A DNA stretch of 64,000 nt from Betaproteobacteria bacterium (lineage in GTDB: Bacteria; Pseudomonadota; Gammaproteobacteria; Burkholderiales; Burkholderiaceae_C), in NCBI GenBank assembly GCA_013289985.1, contig JABCYW010000003.1, positions 1-64,000 on the forward strand, written 5' to 3'. Each line of letters starts with the position of its first letter. Position 1 is the stretch's first letter. Of this stretch, positions 34,809-43,555 are shown one piece after another. The position numbers were made by a program, and so were the translations under genes. Below the pieces are notes generated by a model. That model searched no databases. It saw only the letters and a program-made list of their open reading frames with translations, and was not told the DNA's origin.

Positions 34809-36351
34809 CGTCGTACAGCGCCCATTCGCGGTTGCGCAGCGCGGCCAGCAGCGAGATGAGGTCGGTGTCGAGCGCGCGATCCTCGGCCACGAACGGGATG
34901 CGGCGCTCGAGGTCGGCCTGGAACGCCTGCAGCGCGGCGCCAGGCAGCACGCCGTCCTGCGCGCAGCGCAGCGCCACGCCCTGGCGCGCGGCCACCAGCA
35001 TCGCCACGCACACCTGCTCGGTGAGCTCCAGCACGCGCAGGCAGTCGCGCGCGGCGATGGTGCCCATGCTCACCTTGTCCTGGTTGTGGCACTCGGTGGA
35101 GCGCGAGAACACGCTGGCCGGCATGGTCTGCTTGAGCGCCTCGGCCGTCCACGCCGACACGCTGATCTGCAGCGCCTTCAGCCCGTGGTTGATCGCGGCG
35201 CGCGGGCCCGTGGCGCCCGACAGGTTGGACGGCAGGCCGTGGTTGTAGCGCGTGTCCACCAGCAGCGCGAGCTGGCGGTCGAGCAGGTCGGCCACGTTGG
35301 CCACGGCGTTCTTCAGGCCGTCCATGGCGAACGCGATGTGGCCGCCGTAGAAGTGGCCGCCGTGCAGCACCTGCTCGCGCTCGGCGTCGATGATGGGGTT
35401 ATCGTTGGCCGAGTTGAGCTCGTTCTCGATCAGCTGGCGGAAGAAGGGAAGCGCGTCCTCCAGCACGCCGATGACGTGCGGCGCGCAGCGCAGCGAGTAG
35501 CGATCCTGCAGCCGCTGCTCGTTGCGCGCGGCGGGCCTGGCCGATTCCACCGCCAGGTCGGCGCGCACCCGCGCGGCCACGCGCTGCTGGCCGGCGTGCG
35601 GCTTCACCGCGAACAGCGCCTCGTCGAAGTGGTGCGCGTTGCCCGCGCTGGCCAGCACGTTGCACGCAGTGAGTCGCGCGGCCAGGCGCGCGACGTACTC
35701 GGCGCGCTGGTACGCCAGGCAGGCGAGCGCGGTCATCACGGCCGTGCCGTTCATGATCGCCAGGCCTTCCTTGGGACGCAGGCGCAGCGGCTGGCGGCCC
35801 AGCGAAGCGAGCGCCTCGGCGGCGGGCCGCACGCGGCCCTGGAACAGCACGTTGCGCTCGCCGCACAGCGCGGCGGCCACGTACGACAGCGGCGTCAGGT
35901 CGCCGCTGGCGCCCACCGAGCCCTCGGCGGGAATCAGCGGCAGCACGTCGTGCTCGATGAACGCGGCCAGTTGCTCCAGCAGCTCCACGCTGACGCCCGA
36001 GACGCCCTGCGCCAGCGACTGCAGGCGCGCGGCGAGCACGGCGCGCGTCTCGGCCGGATCGAGCATCCGGCCCAGGCCCACGCCGTGGTACGCGAACAGG
36101 TGGTGCGGCAGCTCGGACACCAGCTCGGGCGGGATCACCACGGTGCACGAATCGCCGTAGCCGGTGGTGACGCCGTAGACGACGCCGTCCTCGCGCAGCA
36201 GGCGCTCGAGGAAGTCGGCGCCGCGGCGGATGCGCGCGCGGAACGCGGAATCGGAGGACAGCTCGGCGCCGGCTTCGCGCGACGCGAGGCGACCGACGTC
36301 TTCGATCGTCAGCCGGTTGCCGTCGAACGTGATGGAGCGGGAATCAGTCAT
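34801..36351 (-). CDS. HAL/PAL/TAL-family aromatic amino acid ammonia-lyase
   Basis: MIO-dependent lyase of 516 residues. The self-cyclising triad Ala-Ser-Gly is at about 148-150 in EGSVGASGDLTPLSYVAA. The catalytic Tyr lies in VVYGVTTGYGD, and NSANDNPIID and HGGHFYGGHIAF are family motifs. It would deaminate tyrosine, phenylalanine or histidine; in this setting a cinnamate-type starter acid (such as 4-coumarate) is likely. The selectivity loop PHHLFAYHGVGLG does not align cleanly with typed TAL, PAL or HAL enzymes, so the substrate is open. Confidence 0.92.
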   Translation of the reverse strand: MTDSRSITFDGNRLTIEDVGRLASREAGAELSSDSAFRARIRRGADFLERLLREDGVVYGVTTGYGDSCTVVIPPELVSELPHHLFAYHGVGLGRMLDPAETRAVLAARLQSLAQGVSGVSVELLEQLAAFIEHDVLPLIPAEGSVGASGDLTPLSYVAAALCGERNVLFQGRVRPAAEALASLGRQPLRLRPKEGLAIMNGTAVMTALACLAYQRAEYVARLAARLTACNVLASAGNAHHFDEALFAVKPHAGQQRVAARVRADLAVESARPAARNEQRLQDRYSLRCAPHVIGVLEDALPFFRQLIENELNSANDNPIIDAEREQVLHGGHFYGGHIAFAMDGLKNAVANVADLLDRQLALLVDTRYNHGLPSNLSGATGPRAAINHGLKALQISVSAWTAEALKQTMPASVFSRSTECHNQDKVSMGTIAARDCLRVLELTEQVCVAMLVAARQGVALRCAQDGVLPGAALQAFQADLERRIPFVAEDRALDTDLISLLAALRNREWALYDDA

Positions 36352-37339
36352 GGCGCACGGGCGTGAAGGGAGCAGCCAGCGCTCCGGGTTGATTCCAGAA
36401 GGAAAAGAAATTGAACCATTCATAGGGCGCGCGCGCCAGCAGGCGTTCGATGCGCTGCGCGAAGTCGGCGGCGTAGACCGCGCAGGCACCCAGGCGGTCG
36501 GTGCGCGGCAGCACCACGCGTTCGGCCAGGCGCTCGAACACCACCTCGTGCGTGTCGCCCTGGCGGATGCAGCCCAGCGAATAGAGCGGGCATTTCAGCA
36601 GCGACGCCAGCATGTAGGCGCCGGTGGGGAACGGGGCGACATGGCCGAGGAACGGCACCTGCACCGCGCTGGCGCGGCCAGCCACGATGGGCACCCGGTC
36701 GCCGGCGATCGCGACGAACTCGCCACGCTCGACGCGCTCGGCCAGCAGCACCGCGGTGGCCGGCGAGATCTCGGTGACCTGCAGCAGCGAGATGCCACGC
36801 CCCGGCGACAGCCGCTCCAGCATGCGATTGAAGCGTTCGGCGTGCACCGTGTGCACCAGCACCGTCAGCTTCATGCCCGGCGTCGCGTCGGCCGAGGCCT
36901 GGCACATCTCGAGGCAGCCCATGTGGGCCGTGACGAGCACCGCGCCCTGCTTCGCGCGCACCATCGCGTCGATCGCCTCGCGGCCGACGAAGTGGATGCG
37001 GTCGAGCCGGTAGCGGCCGCCGACGGCCAGCATCTTGTCGAGGACGGTCTCCGCGAACGACAGGAAGTGGCGGACCGTGTCGCGCCGGCCCGGCGCGTGG
37101 CCGATCGCGCCGGTGGCCTGCTGCAGCCGTTGCAGGTATTCCAGCGACGCCTCGCGCGCCGCGCGGTTGATGATCCAGTACCAGAGCACCACCGGGTACA
37201 GCACGACGCGGAACGGCAGCCGGCCACCGATGCGGAAGATGCCGTACATCAGCCACATGCCGCTGGCGAACGTCTCCTCGCCGATCACCGACCAGTGGCG
37301 CTGTCCGGTGCCCGACGGCCGTTGCTTCACGGCGCTCAT
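36344..37339 (-). CDS. LpxL/HtrB-like lysophospholipid acyltransferase
   Basis: Inner-membrane-associated acyltransferase of 331 residues. The H-x4-E/D-type catalytic motif is in VTAHMGCLEMCQ (His and Glu), followed by FVAIAGDRVPI. A hydrophobic segment (LPFRVVLYPVVLWYWIINRA) lies near residue 45. It belongs to the late lipid A acyltransferase superfamily and probably builds the lipid part to which the polyene is joined. It overlaps the ammonia-lyase start by 8 bases. Confidence 0.88.
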   Translation of the reverse strand: MSAVKQRPSGTGQRHWSVIGEETFASGMWLMYGIFRIGGRLPFRVVLYPVVLWYWIINRAAREASLEYLQRLQQATGAIGHAPGRRDTVRHFLSFAETVLDKMLAVGGRYRLDRIHFVGREAIDAMVRAKQGAVLVTAHMGCLEMCQASADATPGMKLTVLVHTVHAERFNRMLERLSPGRGISLLQVTEISPATAVLLAERVERGEFVAIAGDRVPIVAGRASAVQVPFLGHVAPFPTGAYMLASLLKCPLYSLGCIRQGDTHEVVFERLAERVVLPRTDRLGACAVYAADFAQRIERLLARAPYEWFNFFSFWNQPGALAAPFTPVRHD

Positions 37340-38082
37340 CGGGTCGACACCTTGCGCCACAGCAGCAGCGGCGAGCGCAGCAGCATGCCCACGGCGAGGC
37401 GCGCGTGCATCTTCGAGATGAGCCAGTTGTCGAGGCCCAGGCGGAAGTGCGAGAGCCCGTCCTGCGGGTAGGTGACGCGCGTGGGCACGCTCACGATGCG
37501 CAGCCCGCGCCAGTGCAGGCGCACCAGCACCTCGGGATCGAAGTCCATGCGCCGGCCCAGGCGCGCCTCGTCGAACAGCCGGACCACCGGCACGAGCGGG
37601 TAGACGCGGAAGCCGCACATCGAATCGCGGATCTCCAGCGACAGGGAGTTGATCCACACCCACACGTGCGTGGCGTAGCGCCCCACGAGCCGGCCCAGCG
37701 GCACGGACTCGTCGTAGACCGGCACGCCGCACACGACCGCCTCCGGCTGTTCGCGCGCCTTCTCGAGGAACGCGGGAATGTCGCCAGCGTCGTGCTGGCC
37801 GTCGGCGTCGATCTGCAGCGCGTGCGAATACCCGGCGGCCGCGGCGGCGCGCAGGCCGGCCATCATCGCGCCGCCCTTGCCCTGGTTCAGCGCCAGGCGG
37901 ACCAGCGTGACGTCGGGCGCCCGGGCCAGCGCGTCGAGCACCGCGGCGCAACCGGCCGCGCTGCCGTCGTCCACGAGGATGCAGTGCAGGCCGCTGGCGC
38001 GCACGTTGGCCGCGACGGCGCCCACGGCCGCGCCATGGTTGTAGACCGGGATGACGGCCACCGGACGGAACGCGTCGGCCAT
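37336..38082 (-). CDS. family 2 glycosyltransferase
   Basis: GT-A-fold glycosyltransferase of 248 residues. Sugar-nucleotide-binding motifs are VAVIPVYNHGAAV, CILVDDGS and ALQIDADGQHD (DxD-type metal site). No large membrane domain is present, though a hydrophobic C-terminus (LAVGMLLRSPLLLWRK) may touch the membrane. It resembles dolichyl-phosphate mannosyltransferase-like enzymes and may add a sugar in the lipid moiety of the pigment. Confidence 0.92.
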   Translation of the reverse strand: MADAFRPVAVIPVYNHGAAVGAVAANVRASGLHCILVDDGSAAGCAAVLDALARAPDVTLVRLALNQGKGGAMMAGLRAAAAAGYSHALQIDADGQHDAGDIPAFLEKAREQPEAVVCGVPVYDESVPLGRLVGRYATHVWVWINSLSLEIRDSMCGFRVYPLVPVVRLFDEARLGRRMDFDPEVLVRLHWRGLRIVSVPTRVTYPQDGLSHFRLGLDNWLISKMHARLAVGMLLRSPLLLWRKVSTR

Positions 38083-39932
38083 CAGGCGGCCTCCCCTTCG
38101 GCGAACACGATGCGGCCGGTGGAATGGCGGCCGGCCGTGGAGCGGTACTCGAACTGCAGCGTGCAGGTGGCGGCGTTCCATTGCAGGGCGATGTCGAGCC
38201 GCATGCCCGGCGTGGCCGGCTGCGAGAACTTGAGCGCGTCCAGGCGCACGAAGCGGGCGGGCAGCGCGAAGCGTTCGCGCGCGAAGGCGATCGCCCAGTC
38301 CACCTGCGCGACGCCGGGCAGGATGGGCGAGCCCGGAAAATGGCCGTCGAAGACCAGCAGTTCGGGCGCGAGCGCGATCGCGGCCACGGCGCGCGTGGGC
38401 TCGGCGACGCTCCACTCGGCAACCGGGCGCACGTTGCTCGCCTCCGCGGCGGGCGCGAAGAGCGCGCCCAGCAGGGCCTCCGGGCTCTTGCCCTGCGCAT
38501 TGACCGGCAGCGCGCCGACGAGGCGCCAGCGCCGCGGCAAGGCCACGCGGTCGACGGCCGCGAGCAGGCGCGCGCGCAGCTCGGCCACCAGCGCGGGCTT
38601 GCCGGCGCGCAACAGCTTCGCGCGCCCGGACTCGCTCAACGCCACCACCACCGCGGGCCGCGCCGCGTGGGCCGGCACGGCGCCGGCGGCGTCGACCACA
38701 GGGCGCTCGTCGGCCAGCATCAGCACGCGCGCCTCCGCGACGTCATCCGACGCGGTCAGGCACTGCTCCATCGCGGTCAGCGAGACGCGCTTCTCCTCGA
38801 TCTTGACGATGCGGTCGACGCGGCCCTGCAGCTCGAAGCCGTCCATGCCGTCGCCGGCCGGCATGGCGCGGTCGGCGGTGCGGACCCACTGGTCGTCGGG
38901 CAGGTGCGGCGAGCGCACGCACAGCTCGCCGTCGGCGATGCGGAATTCGACGCCGGGCAGCGGCTGCCAGGTGTCGCCGTGGCGCGCGCGCTGGCGCCAG
39001 GCCACGCCGCCGGTCTCGGAGCTGCCGTAGACCTCCACCGGCGCCGCGCCCAGCAGCGCCAGCGTGCTCTCGGCGGCCTCGGGCGGCAGCGGGCCGCCGG
39101 ACGAGAACACGCCGCGCAGGCCGGCGCGCGCGGCCGACCAGTCGAGCGCCTCGGGCAGCCGGCGCAGGTGCGCGGGGCTGGCCACCAGCACCGCGGGGCC
39201 TTCGATGCGTTGCGCGATCTCCTCGTTGAACACCAGGCGCTCGGCCGCGAACGGGCGCGCGGCCGCCAGCGGCCACAGCACGCGGAACAGCAGGCCGTAG
39301 ATGTGCTGGTGCGTGACGGTGGCCCACACCAGCGGCGGCTCGACGTCCGGGTCGCGATCGAGGCCGGCCACGGCATCGCCGGCCGCCACGGTCTCGGGCG
39401 CGAGGTTCACGGGCGCCAGGCCGATGTCGCACAGCGCGCCGAAGCGCGCCTCCAGCGCGTGCACCTCGGCGTCGAGCTGCGCGAGCCGCTTCGGGATCGC
39501 CAGGGGCTCGCCGTTGGTGCCGGAGGTGTAGACGATCAGTTGCGTGGCCTCGCGGTCCAGCGGGACGAATGAGGTCTTCCCGCACGCGGGAGCGGGACGC
39601 GCCAGCGCGCCCGGGAGATCGCCCAGGAAGCCATCGGCGGCGCCGCGCAGCCGGGCCACCGTGTCGTCCTGCATGTCGCCCGGGACGACCACCACCTTGC
39701 CGGCATGCCAGGCGCCGAACAGCGCGGCGGCGAAGTCGAAGGTGTCCTCGACGAACAGGGCCCAGCGCGCGCCGGGCTGCGCCACGAGCAGGTCGCGCCA
39801 GGCGGCCACCTGCGCGGCAAAGTCGGCCTGCGACAAGGCACGGCCGGCGCGCCACGCCACGGCGACAGTGGTGGCCGCGGGGTCGCGAGGCAAGGCGGTC
39901 AGCGGACGCCAGCCCGCCGCTTCATGCACCAC
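38082..39932 (-). CDS. acyl-activating ligase fused to a FabA/FabZ-like dehydratase
   Basis: Two-domain protein of 616 residues. Residues 1 to about 470 form an adenylate-forming ligase: YTSGTNGEPLAIPK (P-loop), VYGSSETGGVAWR, GRVDRIVKIEEKRVS and the A10-type Lys in VNAQGKSPEALL. The rest is a hotdog domain with FDGHFPGSPILPGVAQVDWA, where His is catalytic. The ligase would load the aryl starter acid on an ACP and the second domain would dehydrate 3-hydroxyacyl-ACP. The start is a GTG-GTG pair at 39932 overlapping the membrane-protein gene. Confidence 0.9.
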   Translation of the reverse strand: MVHEAAGWRPLTALPRDPAATTVAVAWRAGRALSQADFAAQVAAWRDLLVAQPGARWALFVEDTFDFAAALFGAWHAGKVVVVPGDMQDDTVARLRGAADGFLGDLPGALARPAPACGKTSFVPLDREATQLIVYTSGTNGEPLAIPKRLAQLDAEVHALEARFGALCDIGLAPVNLAPETVAAGDAVAGLDRDPDVEPPLVWATVTHQHIYGLLFRVLWPLAAARPFAAERLVFNEEIAQRIEGPAVLVASPAHLRRLPEALDWSAARAGLRGVFSSGGPLPPEAAESTLALLGAAPVEVYGSSETGGVAWRQRARHGDTWQPLPGVEFRIADGELCVRSPHLPDDQWVRTADRAMPAGDGMDGFELQGRVDRIVKIEEKRVSLTAMEQCLTASDDVAEARVLMLADERPVVDAAGAVPAHAARPAVVVALSESGRAKLLRAGKPALVAELRARLLAAVDRVALPRRWRLVGALPVNAQGKSPEALLGALFAPAAEASNVRPVAEWSVAEPTRAVAAIALAPELLVFDGHFPGSPILPGVAQVDWAIAFARERFALPARFVRLDALKFSQPATPGMRLDIALQWNAATCTLQFEYRSTAGRHSTGRIVFAEGEAA

Positions 39933-40551
39933 GTGCCACCTCTTGCGCCTCTTGGGCCGCGATGCGCCCGCGCACGCGGCGGCGCACCAGCCACTCGCCG
40001 CCCATCAGCAGGCCCATCGCCACGTACGACAGCAGGCCGTTGTACAGCGCCCAGGCGGCCGGGCTGGCCCACAGCGCCGTGGCCACGGCCACGAGGCCGT
40101 TGACGACGAAGAAGCCGCACCACACCTGCGTGACGCGCCGCGTGTAGGCGATGGCGGCGGGCGGGAAGTTCGTCTCGCGCAGGCGCGCCAGGCGCTCGAC
40201 CACGGTGGGTCCGCGCCACAGGCTCATCGCGAACAGGCCGAACATCACGAGGTTGACCAGCGCCGGATAGAGCTTGAGCGGGCCCCAGCGGTCGCCCAGG
40301 AAGCTGGCCGCGGCGAGCAGCGTGGCGAGCGCCGCGGCACCGAGCCAGAACGACTCGCGCGTGACCCAGGCGCGCGCCAGCGCGAGCGCCACCAGCAGCA
40401 GCGCGATCCAGCGCGGGCTCACATGCCCCAGCGCCAGGTACACCACCACGGGATAGGCCACGCTCACCCCCAGCAGCAGCGCCGCCAGCAGCGGCGGCGT
40501 CCTGCGGGCAGGCGCGAGGGTGGGAGCCGGAGCGGCCATGGCCGAGGTCAC
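39922..40551 (-). CDS. aryl polyene cluster membrane protein (COG4648-like)
   Basis: Multi-pass inner-membrane protein of 209 residues with about six hydrophobic segments, including LLAALLLGVSVAYPVVVYLA, SPRWIALLLVALALARAW and VWCGFFVVNGLVAVATALW. The middle contains KLYPALVNLVMFGLFAMSL and RLARLRETNFPPAA, regions I associate with the COG4648 proteins of these clusters. The start is a GTG at 40551 overlapping the ACP stop (GTGA); an ATG at 40539 is the alternative. Function unknown. Confidence 0.85.
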   Translation of the reverse strand: MTSAMAAPAPTLAPARRTPPLLAALLLGVSVAYPVVVYLALGHVSPRWIALLLVALALARAWVTRESFWLGAAALATLLAAASFLGDRWGPLKLYPALVNLVMFGLFAMSLWRGPTVVERLARLRETNFPPAAIAYTRRVTQVWCGFFVVNGLVAVATALWASPAAWALYNGLLSYVAMGLLMGGEWLVRRRVRGRIAAQEAQEVARGA

Positions 40552-40817
40552 GCGGCCGGCGTCTCGTGGACGAGGCCGTACAGCGCGTCGACGACGTCCT
40601 GCACGGTGCGCACCGACTTGAAGGCCTCGGGCTGCAGGCGCTTGCCCACCAGCGGCTTCAGCTGCACGATGAGGTCGACGGCGTCGATGGAGTCGATGTC
40701 GAGGTCCTCGCCCAGGCGCGATTCGCGCGTGATGCGGGAAGGCTCGATGTCGAAGGTCTGGTTCAGGATCTGCACGATCCGGTCGAAGATGTCGTCTTTG
40801 GTCATGTCGGTTCTCAC
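40548..40817 (-). CDS. acyl carrier protein (second of two)
   Basis: ACP of 89 residues with the phosphopantetheine site Ser in LDIDSIDAVDLIVQL. It carries starter or extender acyl groups of the aryl polyene. The start is a GTG at 40817 forming a GTGA overlap with the first ACP, preceded by AAGGA. An ATG at 40805 (MTKDDIFDRIV) is equally possible and gives 85 residues. Confidence 0.93.
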   Translation of the reverse strand: MRTDMTKDDIFDRIVQILNQTFDIEPSRITRESRLGEDLDIDSIDAVDLIVQLKPLVGKRLQPEAFKSVRTVQDVVDALYGLVHETPAA

Positions 40818-41074
40818 GCTTTTCCTTGCGCGACGACGAAGGCCGCCAGCGTCTTGACGCTCGCGAAATGGGCGCGCACCTCCTCGGACTCGGCCGACAG
40901 GCTCACGCCGTAGCGCTTCTGCAGGGCCAGGCCCAGTTCCAGCGCGTCGATCGAATCCAGGCCCAGCCCGTCGACGAACAGCGGGGCCGAGGCGTCGATG
41001 TCGTCGGGGGTCAGGTCTTCCAGCGCCAACGAGGAAATGATGAGTTCCTTGATGTCGTGCTCAAGCTGCTGCAT
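40814..41074 (-). CDS. acyl carrier protein (first of two)
   Basis: ACP of 86 residues. The modified Ser is in DGLGLDSIDALELGL, and the N-terminal helix is MQQLEHDIKELIISS. It differs clearly from the second ACP, in keeping with the two-ACP design of aryl polyene systems (one loading, one elongating). It overlaps the acyltransferase by 14 bases. Confidence 0.94.
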   Translation of the reverse strand: MQQLEHDIKELIISSLALEDLTPDDIDASAPLFVDGLGLDSIDALELGLALQKRYGVSLSAESEEVRAHFASVKTLAAFVVAQGKA

Positions 41075-41873
41075 GGGGTCTCTCCGCGCCGAGGTGGCGC
41101 GCCAGTTCGTCGTTGAGGCGGCGCGCGGCCAGCGCTTGCGCGCCGTCCTCGGCCAGATGGGATGCGATGGGGATGTCGGCGCCGACGTCGATGACGAAAC
41201 GGCCGGCGCTGGGCGGCACCCGCCACCACTTGATGCCCTTGCCCAGCATGCGCGGCTCGCAGGTGATGCGCACCGGCGTGATGGCCAGCTCGCCGCGCAC
41301 GGCGAGGTTGGCGGCGCCGCGCTGGAGCTTGCCGAGCGCCACGCCGGCCGGCGTGCGCGTGCCTTCCGGGAAGATGATGAGGTTGTTGCCCGAGCGCACC
41401 GAGGCGACGCAGGCGGCCAGCATGCCCGGGCCGGAGTCGTTGCAGACGTAGCCCGCGGCCGCCACCGGGCCACGCGTGAACGGATTGCGCGCCAGCGCCG
41501 CCTTGACGATGCAGTCGGCATCGCGCACCAGCGACATCAGGAACACGACGTCGATCAGCGACGGATGGCTCGCCAGGATCAGCAGGCCGCTGCGCCGCAG
41601 GCGCTCGCGATGCAGCACCTCGAGCTTGCACAAGCCGAGTGCGCACATCATCGCGACGAACAGGCGGAACAGGTGGTGGATGATCCAGCGCGCGACGGCC
41701 GAGCGGCGGCGGTGGTGGCGCAGGGCCACGAACAGCAGCGGGAACACGACCAGGCCGATCACGAGGCCGCCGAGCCCGAACATCGCGAACGAGAAGCCGG
41801 TGCTGGCCACGCGCCACCAGCGGTTGACCCGCGAGCTGCGCTCCGGCGTCGCCATGAGCGTGGCCTCAGACAT
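41061..41873 (-). CDS. PlsC-like 1-acylglycerol-3-phosphate acyltransferase
   Basis: Acyltransferase of about 270 residues. The catalytic HX4D motif is in LILASHPSLIDVVFL and the substrate motif in IIFPEGTRTPAG. A membrane segment (FAMFGLGGLVIGLVVFPLLF) lies near the N-terminus. It probably assembles the glycerolipid-type anchor of the pigment. I start at the ATG 41873, which overlaps the chain-length-factor stop by 8 bases; an ATG at 41900 would overlap more. Confidence 0.88.
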   Translation of the reverse strand: MSEATLMATPERSSRVNRWWRVASTGFSFAMFGLGGLVIGLVVFPLLFVALRHHRRRSAVARWIIHHLFRLFVAMMCALGLCKLEVLHRERLRRSGLLILASHPSLIDVVFLMSLVRDADCIVKAALARNPFTRGPVAAAGYVCNDSGPGMLAACVASVRSGNNLIIFPEGTRTPAGVALGKLQRGAANLAVRGELAITPVRITCEPRMLGKGIKWWRVPPSAGRFVIDVGADIPIASHLAEDGAQALAARRLNDELARHLGAERPHAAA

Positions 41874-42627
41874 CGCGGCTCCAGGTGCAATGGCGGCCAT
41901 CGAGCCGCTGCGTCAGCACGGGCGCGTCGGACAAGCCGAACCACAACGCCTGCAGGCTCGCGGGCAGGTGGGCCGGCGCGTGCGTGCAGGCGCCATCGCC
42001 CGAGTGCCAGGCCAGATGCAGCGCGGGTTCGCCCGCGCGCGGTCGGCGCAGGCGCCAGGCCCACGCGAAGTGGGCCGAAGGCTCGTCCTCGAACTGCGCG
42101 TAGCCGTCGGGCAGCGGCGAGTCGTAGACGACCAGGCTGGCGCTGCGCGCGCCGTCGTCCAGCAGCGCCAGCGCCTCCACCACGCCGGCCGCCGCAGTGG
42201 CGCGGCCGGCCGCGATGGCCGAGGAGTTGCGGCGGTCGCCCCGGGTGAGCGCGATCATCGCGCCGATGGCGTTGTGCACCGACAGGCCGAAGGCGGTGGG
42301 CGACAGCGCGTTGCCGCGCGCCTGGTCGGCCAGGAGCTCGAGGCAGCGGCCCGTCTCGCCGTAGCGCGACGCGTAGACGGTGGGGTTGTCGTCGAGATCG
42401 GCATCCGCGGCCACGGCCACGTCGCCCGCCAGGTCGAGCGTGGCCTGCGCGGCCAGGCGGCCCAGCGGGGCGAAGCGGCGGCGCAGCATCGGCGGCACCG
42501 CGGCCAGCGCGGCCTGCGGCTCGCCCTCGGGCAGCCAGGGCGCGGCCACCCACTGCGACCAGCGCTGCGGCGTGTCCACGCCGGGCGCACAGGCCGCCCA
42601 GGCATCGATGACGAATGAAAGACTCAA
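41866..42627 (-). CDS. ketosynthase-like chain-length factor (ApeC-like), first gene of the cluster
   Basis: Thiolase-fold protein of about 253 residues beginning LSFVIDAWAACAPG. It has QATLDLAGDVAVAADAD, NPTVYASRYGE and LSPTAFGLSVHNAIGAM, as in aryl polyene beta-ketoacyl-synthase chain-length factors; the active-site Cys of true ketosynthases is absent. It would pair with the ketosynthase at 25770. The start is uncertain: TTG at 42627 is preceded by AGGG at good spacing, whereas GTG at 42654 has no ribosome-binding site. Confidence 0.83.
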   Translation of the reverse strand: MSLSFVIDAWAACAPGVDTPQRWSQWVAAPWLPEGEPQAALAAVPPMLRRRFAPLGRLAAQATLDLAGDVAVAADADLDDNPTVYASRYGETGRCLELLADQARGNALSPTAFGLSVHNAIGAMIALTRGDRRNSSAIAAGRATAAAGVVEALALLDDGARSASLVVYDSPLPDGYAQFEDEPSAHFAWAWRLRRPRAGEPALHLAWHSGDGACTHAPAHLPASLQALWFGLSDAPVLTQRLDGRHCTWSRDV

Positions 42628-43027
42628 TTGGCTAGCCCTGACGCCGACGTTCACCGCGATGCGCGGCGCCGTTTTTCGTGTTGCCCGCGGCTTCCTGCCG
42701 CGTGACTTCCAGGTCCGCGTCGCAGCCCTGCCGGAACCCCGGCGGGTACGCGTTCGCGGCCTCCCCTTCCAACGCGGCATTTTAGCCTGCGCCAGGCCGC
42801 CAATCCGGGGGAGGCGCGCCAACGGAACACTCGGTTTCACGAGGGAGCGCGGCGCACTTCACGGCGAATCGACGACTCGACGACGAGCACCCGAGGGTTC
42901 TCCCCCACTCGCGGCCCGCCACGCGCATCTGGCGAACGCTGCCGGCATCCCGTCGCCTGCCGGTGGCGAGCCGGGCGGCAGCCCGCGACCATGCGTGCAC
43001 TTCCCCCTTCACCCAAGGACGCCGACC
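42628..43027. other. divergent intergenic region ahead of the aryl polyene operon
   Basis: 400 bases without a gene between the chain-length factor (minus) and the membrane protein at 43028 (plus). On the minus strand, TAAAAT within GGCTAAAATGC (42779-42784) is a possible -10 giving a leader of about 150 bases. On the plus strand, AAGGA precedes the 43028 start. The frame of the chain-length factor is open to 42840 with a basic composition that does not look like protein. No operator palindrome stands out. Confidence 0.5.
42779..42784 (-). promoter_or_regulatory. putative -10 hexamer of the aryl polyene operon
   Basis: TAAAAT on the minus strand, in the context GGCTAAAATGC, is identical to the context found ahead of yebC at 8871. 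A TTGGCG lies upstream with a 13-base spacer, too short for a normal -35, so only the -10 is supported. Confidence 0.3.
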
Positions 43028-43555
43028 ATGACTCCCCTGCTCGCCATCGTCTCCCACACGCCGACCGCCGTCTGGATCGTCCTCGCCGTCCTCGTGCGCA
43101 TGGGCCTGCGCCAGACGCGCACGCAGACGATGTCCGCGGCGCGCGTCTGGATCGTCCCGGTGCTGGTCGGCGCGGCCTCGCTGGCCGGCGCGCTGCGCGG
43201 GTTCGCCGGCGCGGGCGAGCTGCTGACCGCCTCCTGCTGGGCGGTGGGCGCGGCGCTGGGATTCGCATCGAACCGGTCGCTGGACCTGCCGCGCCGCGTC
43301 AGCGCCAACGCCGACGGCAGCTTCACCATCGGCGGCAGCATCGCGCCGCTGCTGCTCTTCGTGGGCGTGTTCGCGGTGCGCTACGTGGTCAACGTCGCGC
43401 TGGCGATCCAGCCGTCGCTGGCGGCCGATCCCGGGGCGGCCGCGGCCGCCGCGATCGCCTACGGCTTCACCGCGGGCCTGCTGGCCGCGCGGTCGCGCAA
43501 GATCTGGTCGACCCGCCGCGCGCGGCGACCTGCAGCCCACCTGAGTCCACAATGA
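43028..43555 (+). CDS. multi-pass membrane protein, DUF6622-like
   Basis: Protein of 175 residues with four or five hydrophobic segments (TPTAVWIVLAVLVRMGL, ARVWIVPVLVGAASLAGAL, GSIAPLLLFVGVFAVRYVV, PGAAAAAAIAYGFTAGLLAA). The layout resembles small DUF6622 membrane proteins. Its stop overlaps the sensor kinase ATG (ATGA), so it is cotranscribed with the LytS/LytTR pair and may be a partner of the sensor. Function unknown. Confidence 0.75.
   Translation: MTPLLAIVSHTPTAVWIVLAVLVRMGLRQTRTQTMSAARVWIVPVLVGAASLAGALRGFAGAGELLTASCWAVGAALGFASNRSLDLPRRVSANADGSFTIGGSIAPLLLFVGVFAVRYVVNVALAIQPSLAADPGAAAAAAIAYGFTAGLLAARSRKIWSTRRARRPAAHLSPQ

Noticed and set aside
42628-42840. Extension of the chain-length factor to an upstream start at 42840
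   Set aside because: The added residues are highly basic and low in hydrophobic content, unlike the family N-terminus; it also runs through the putative promoter.
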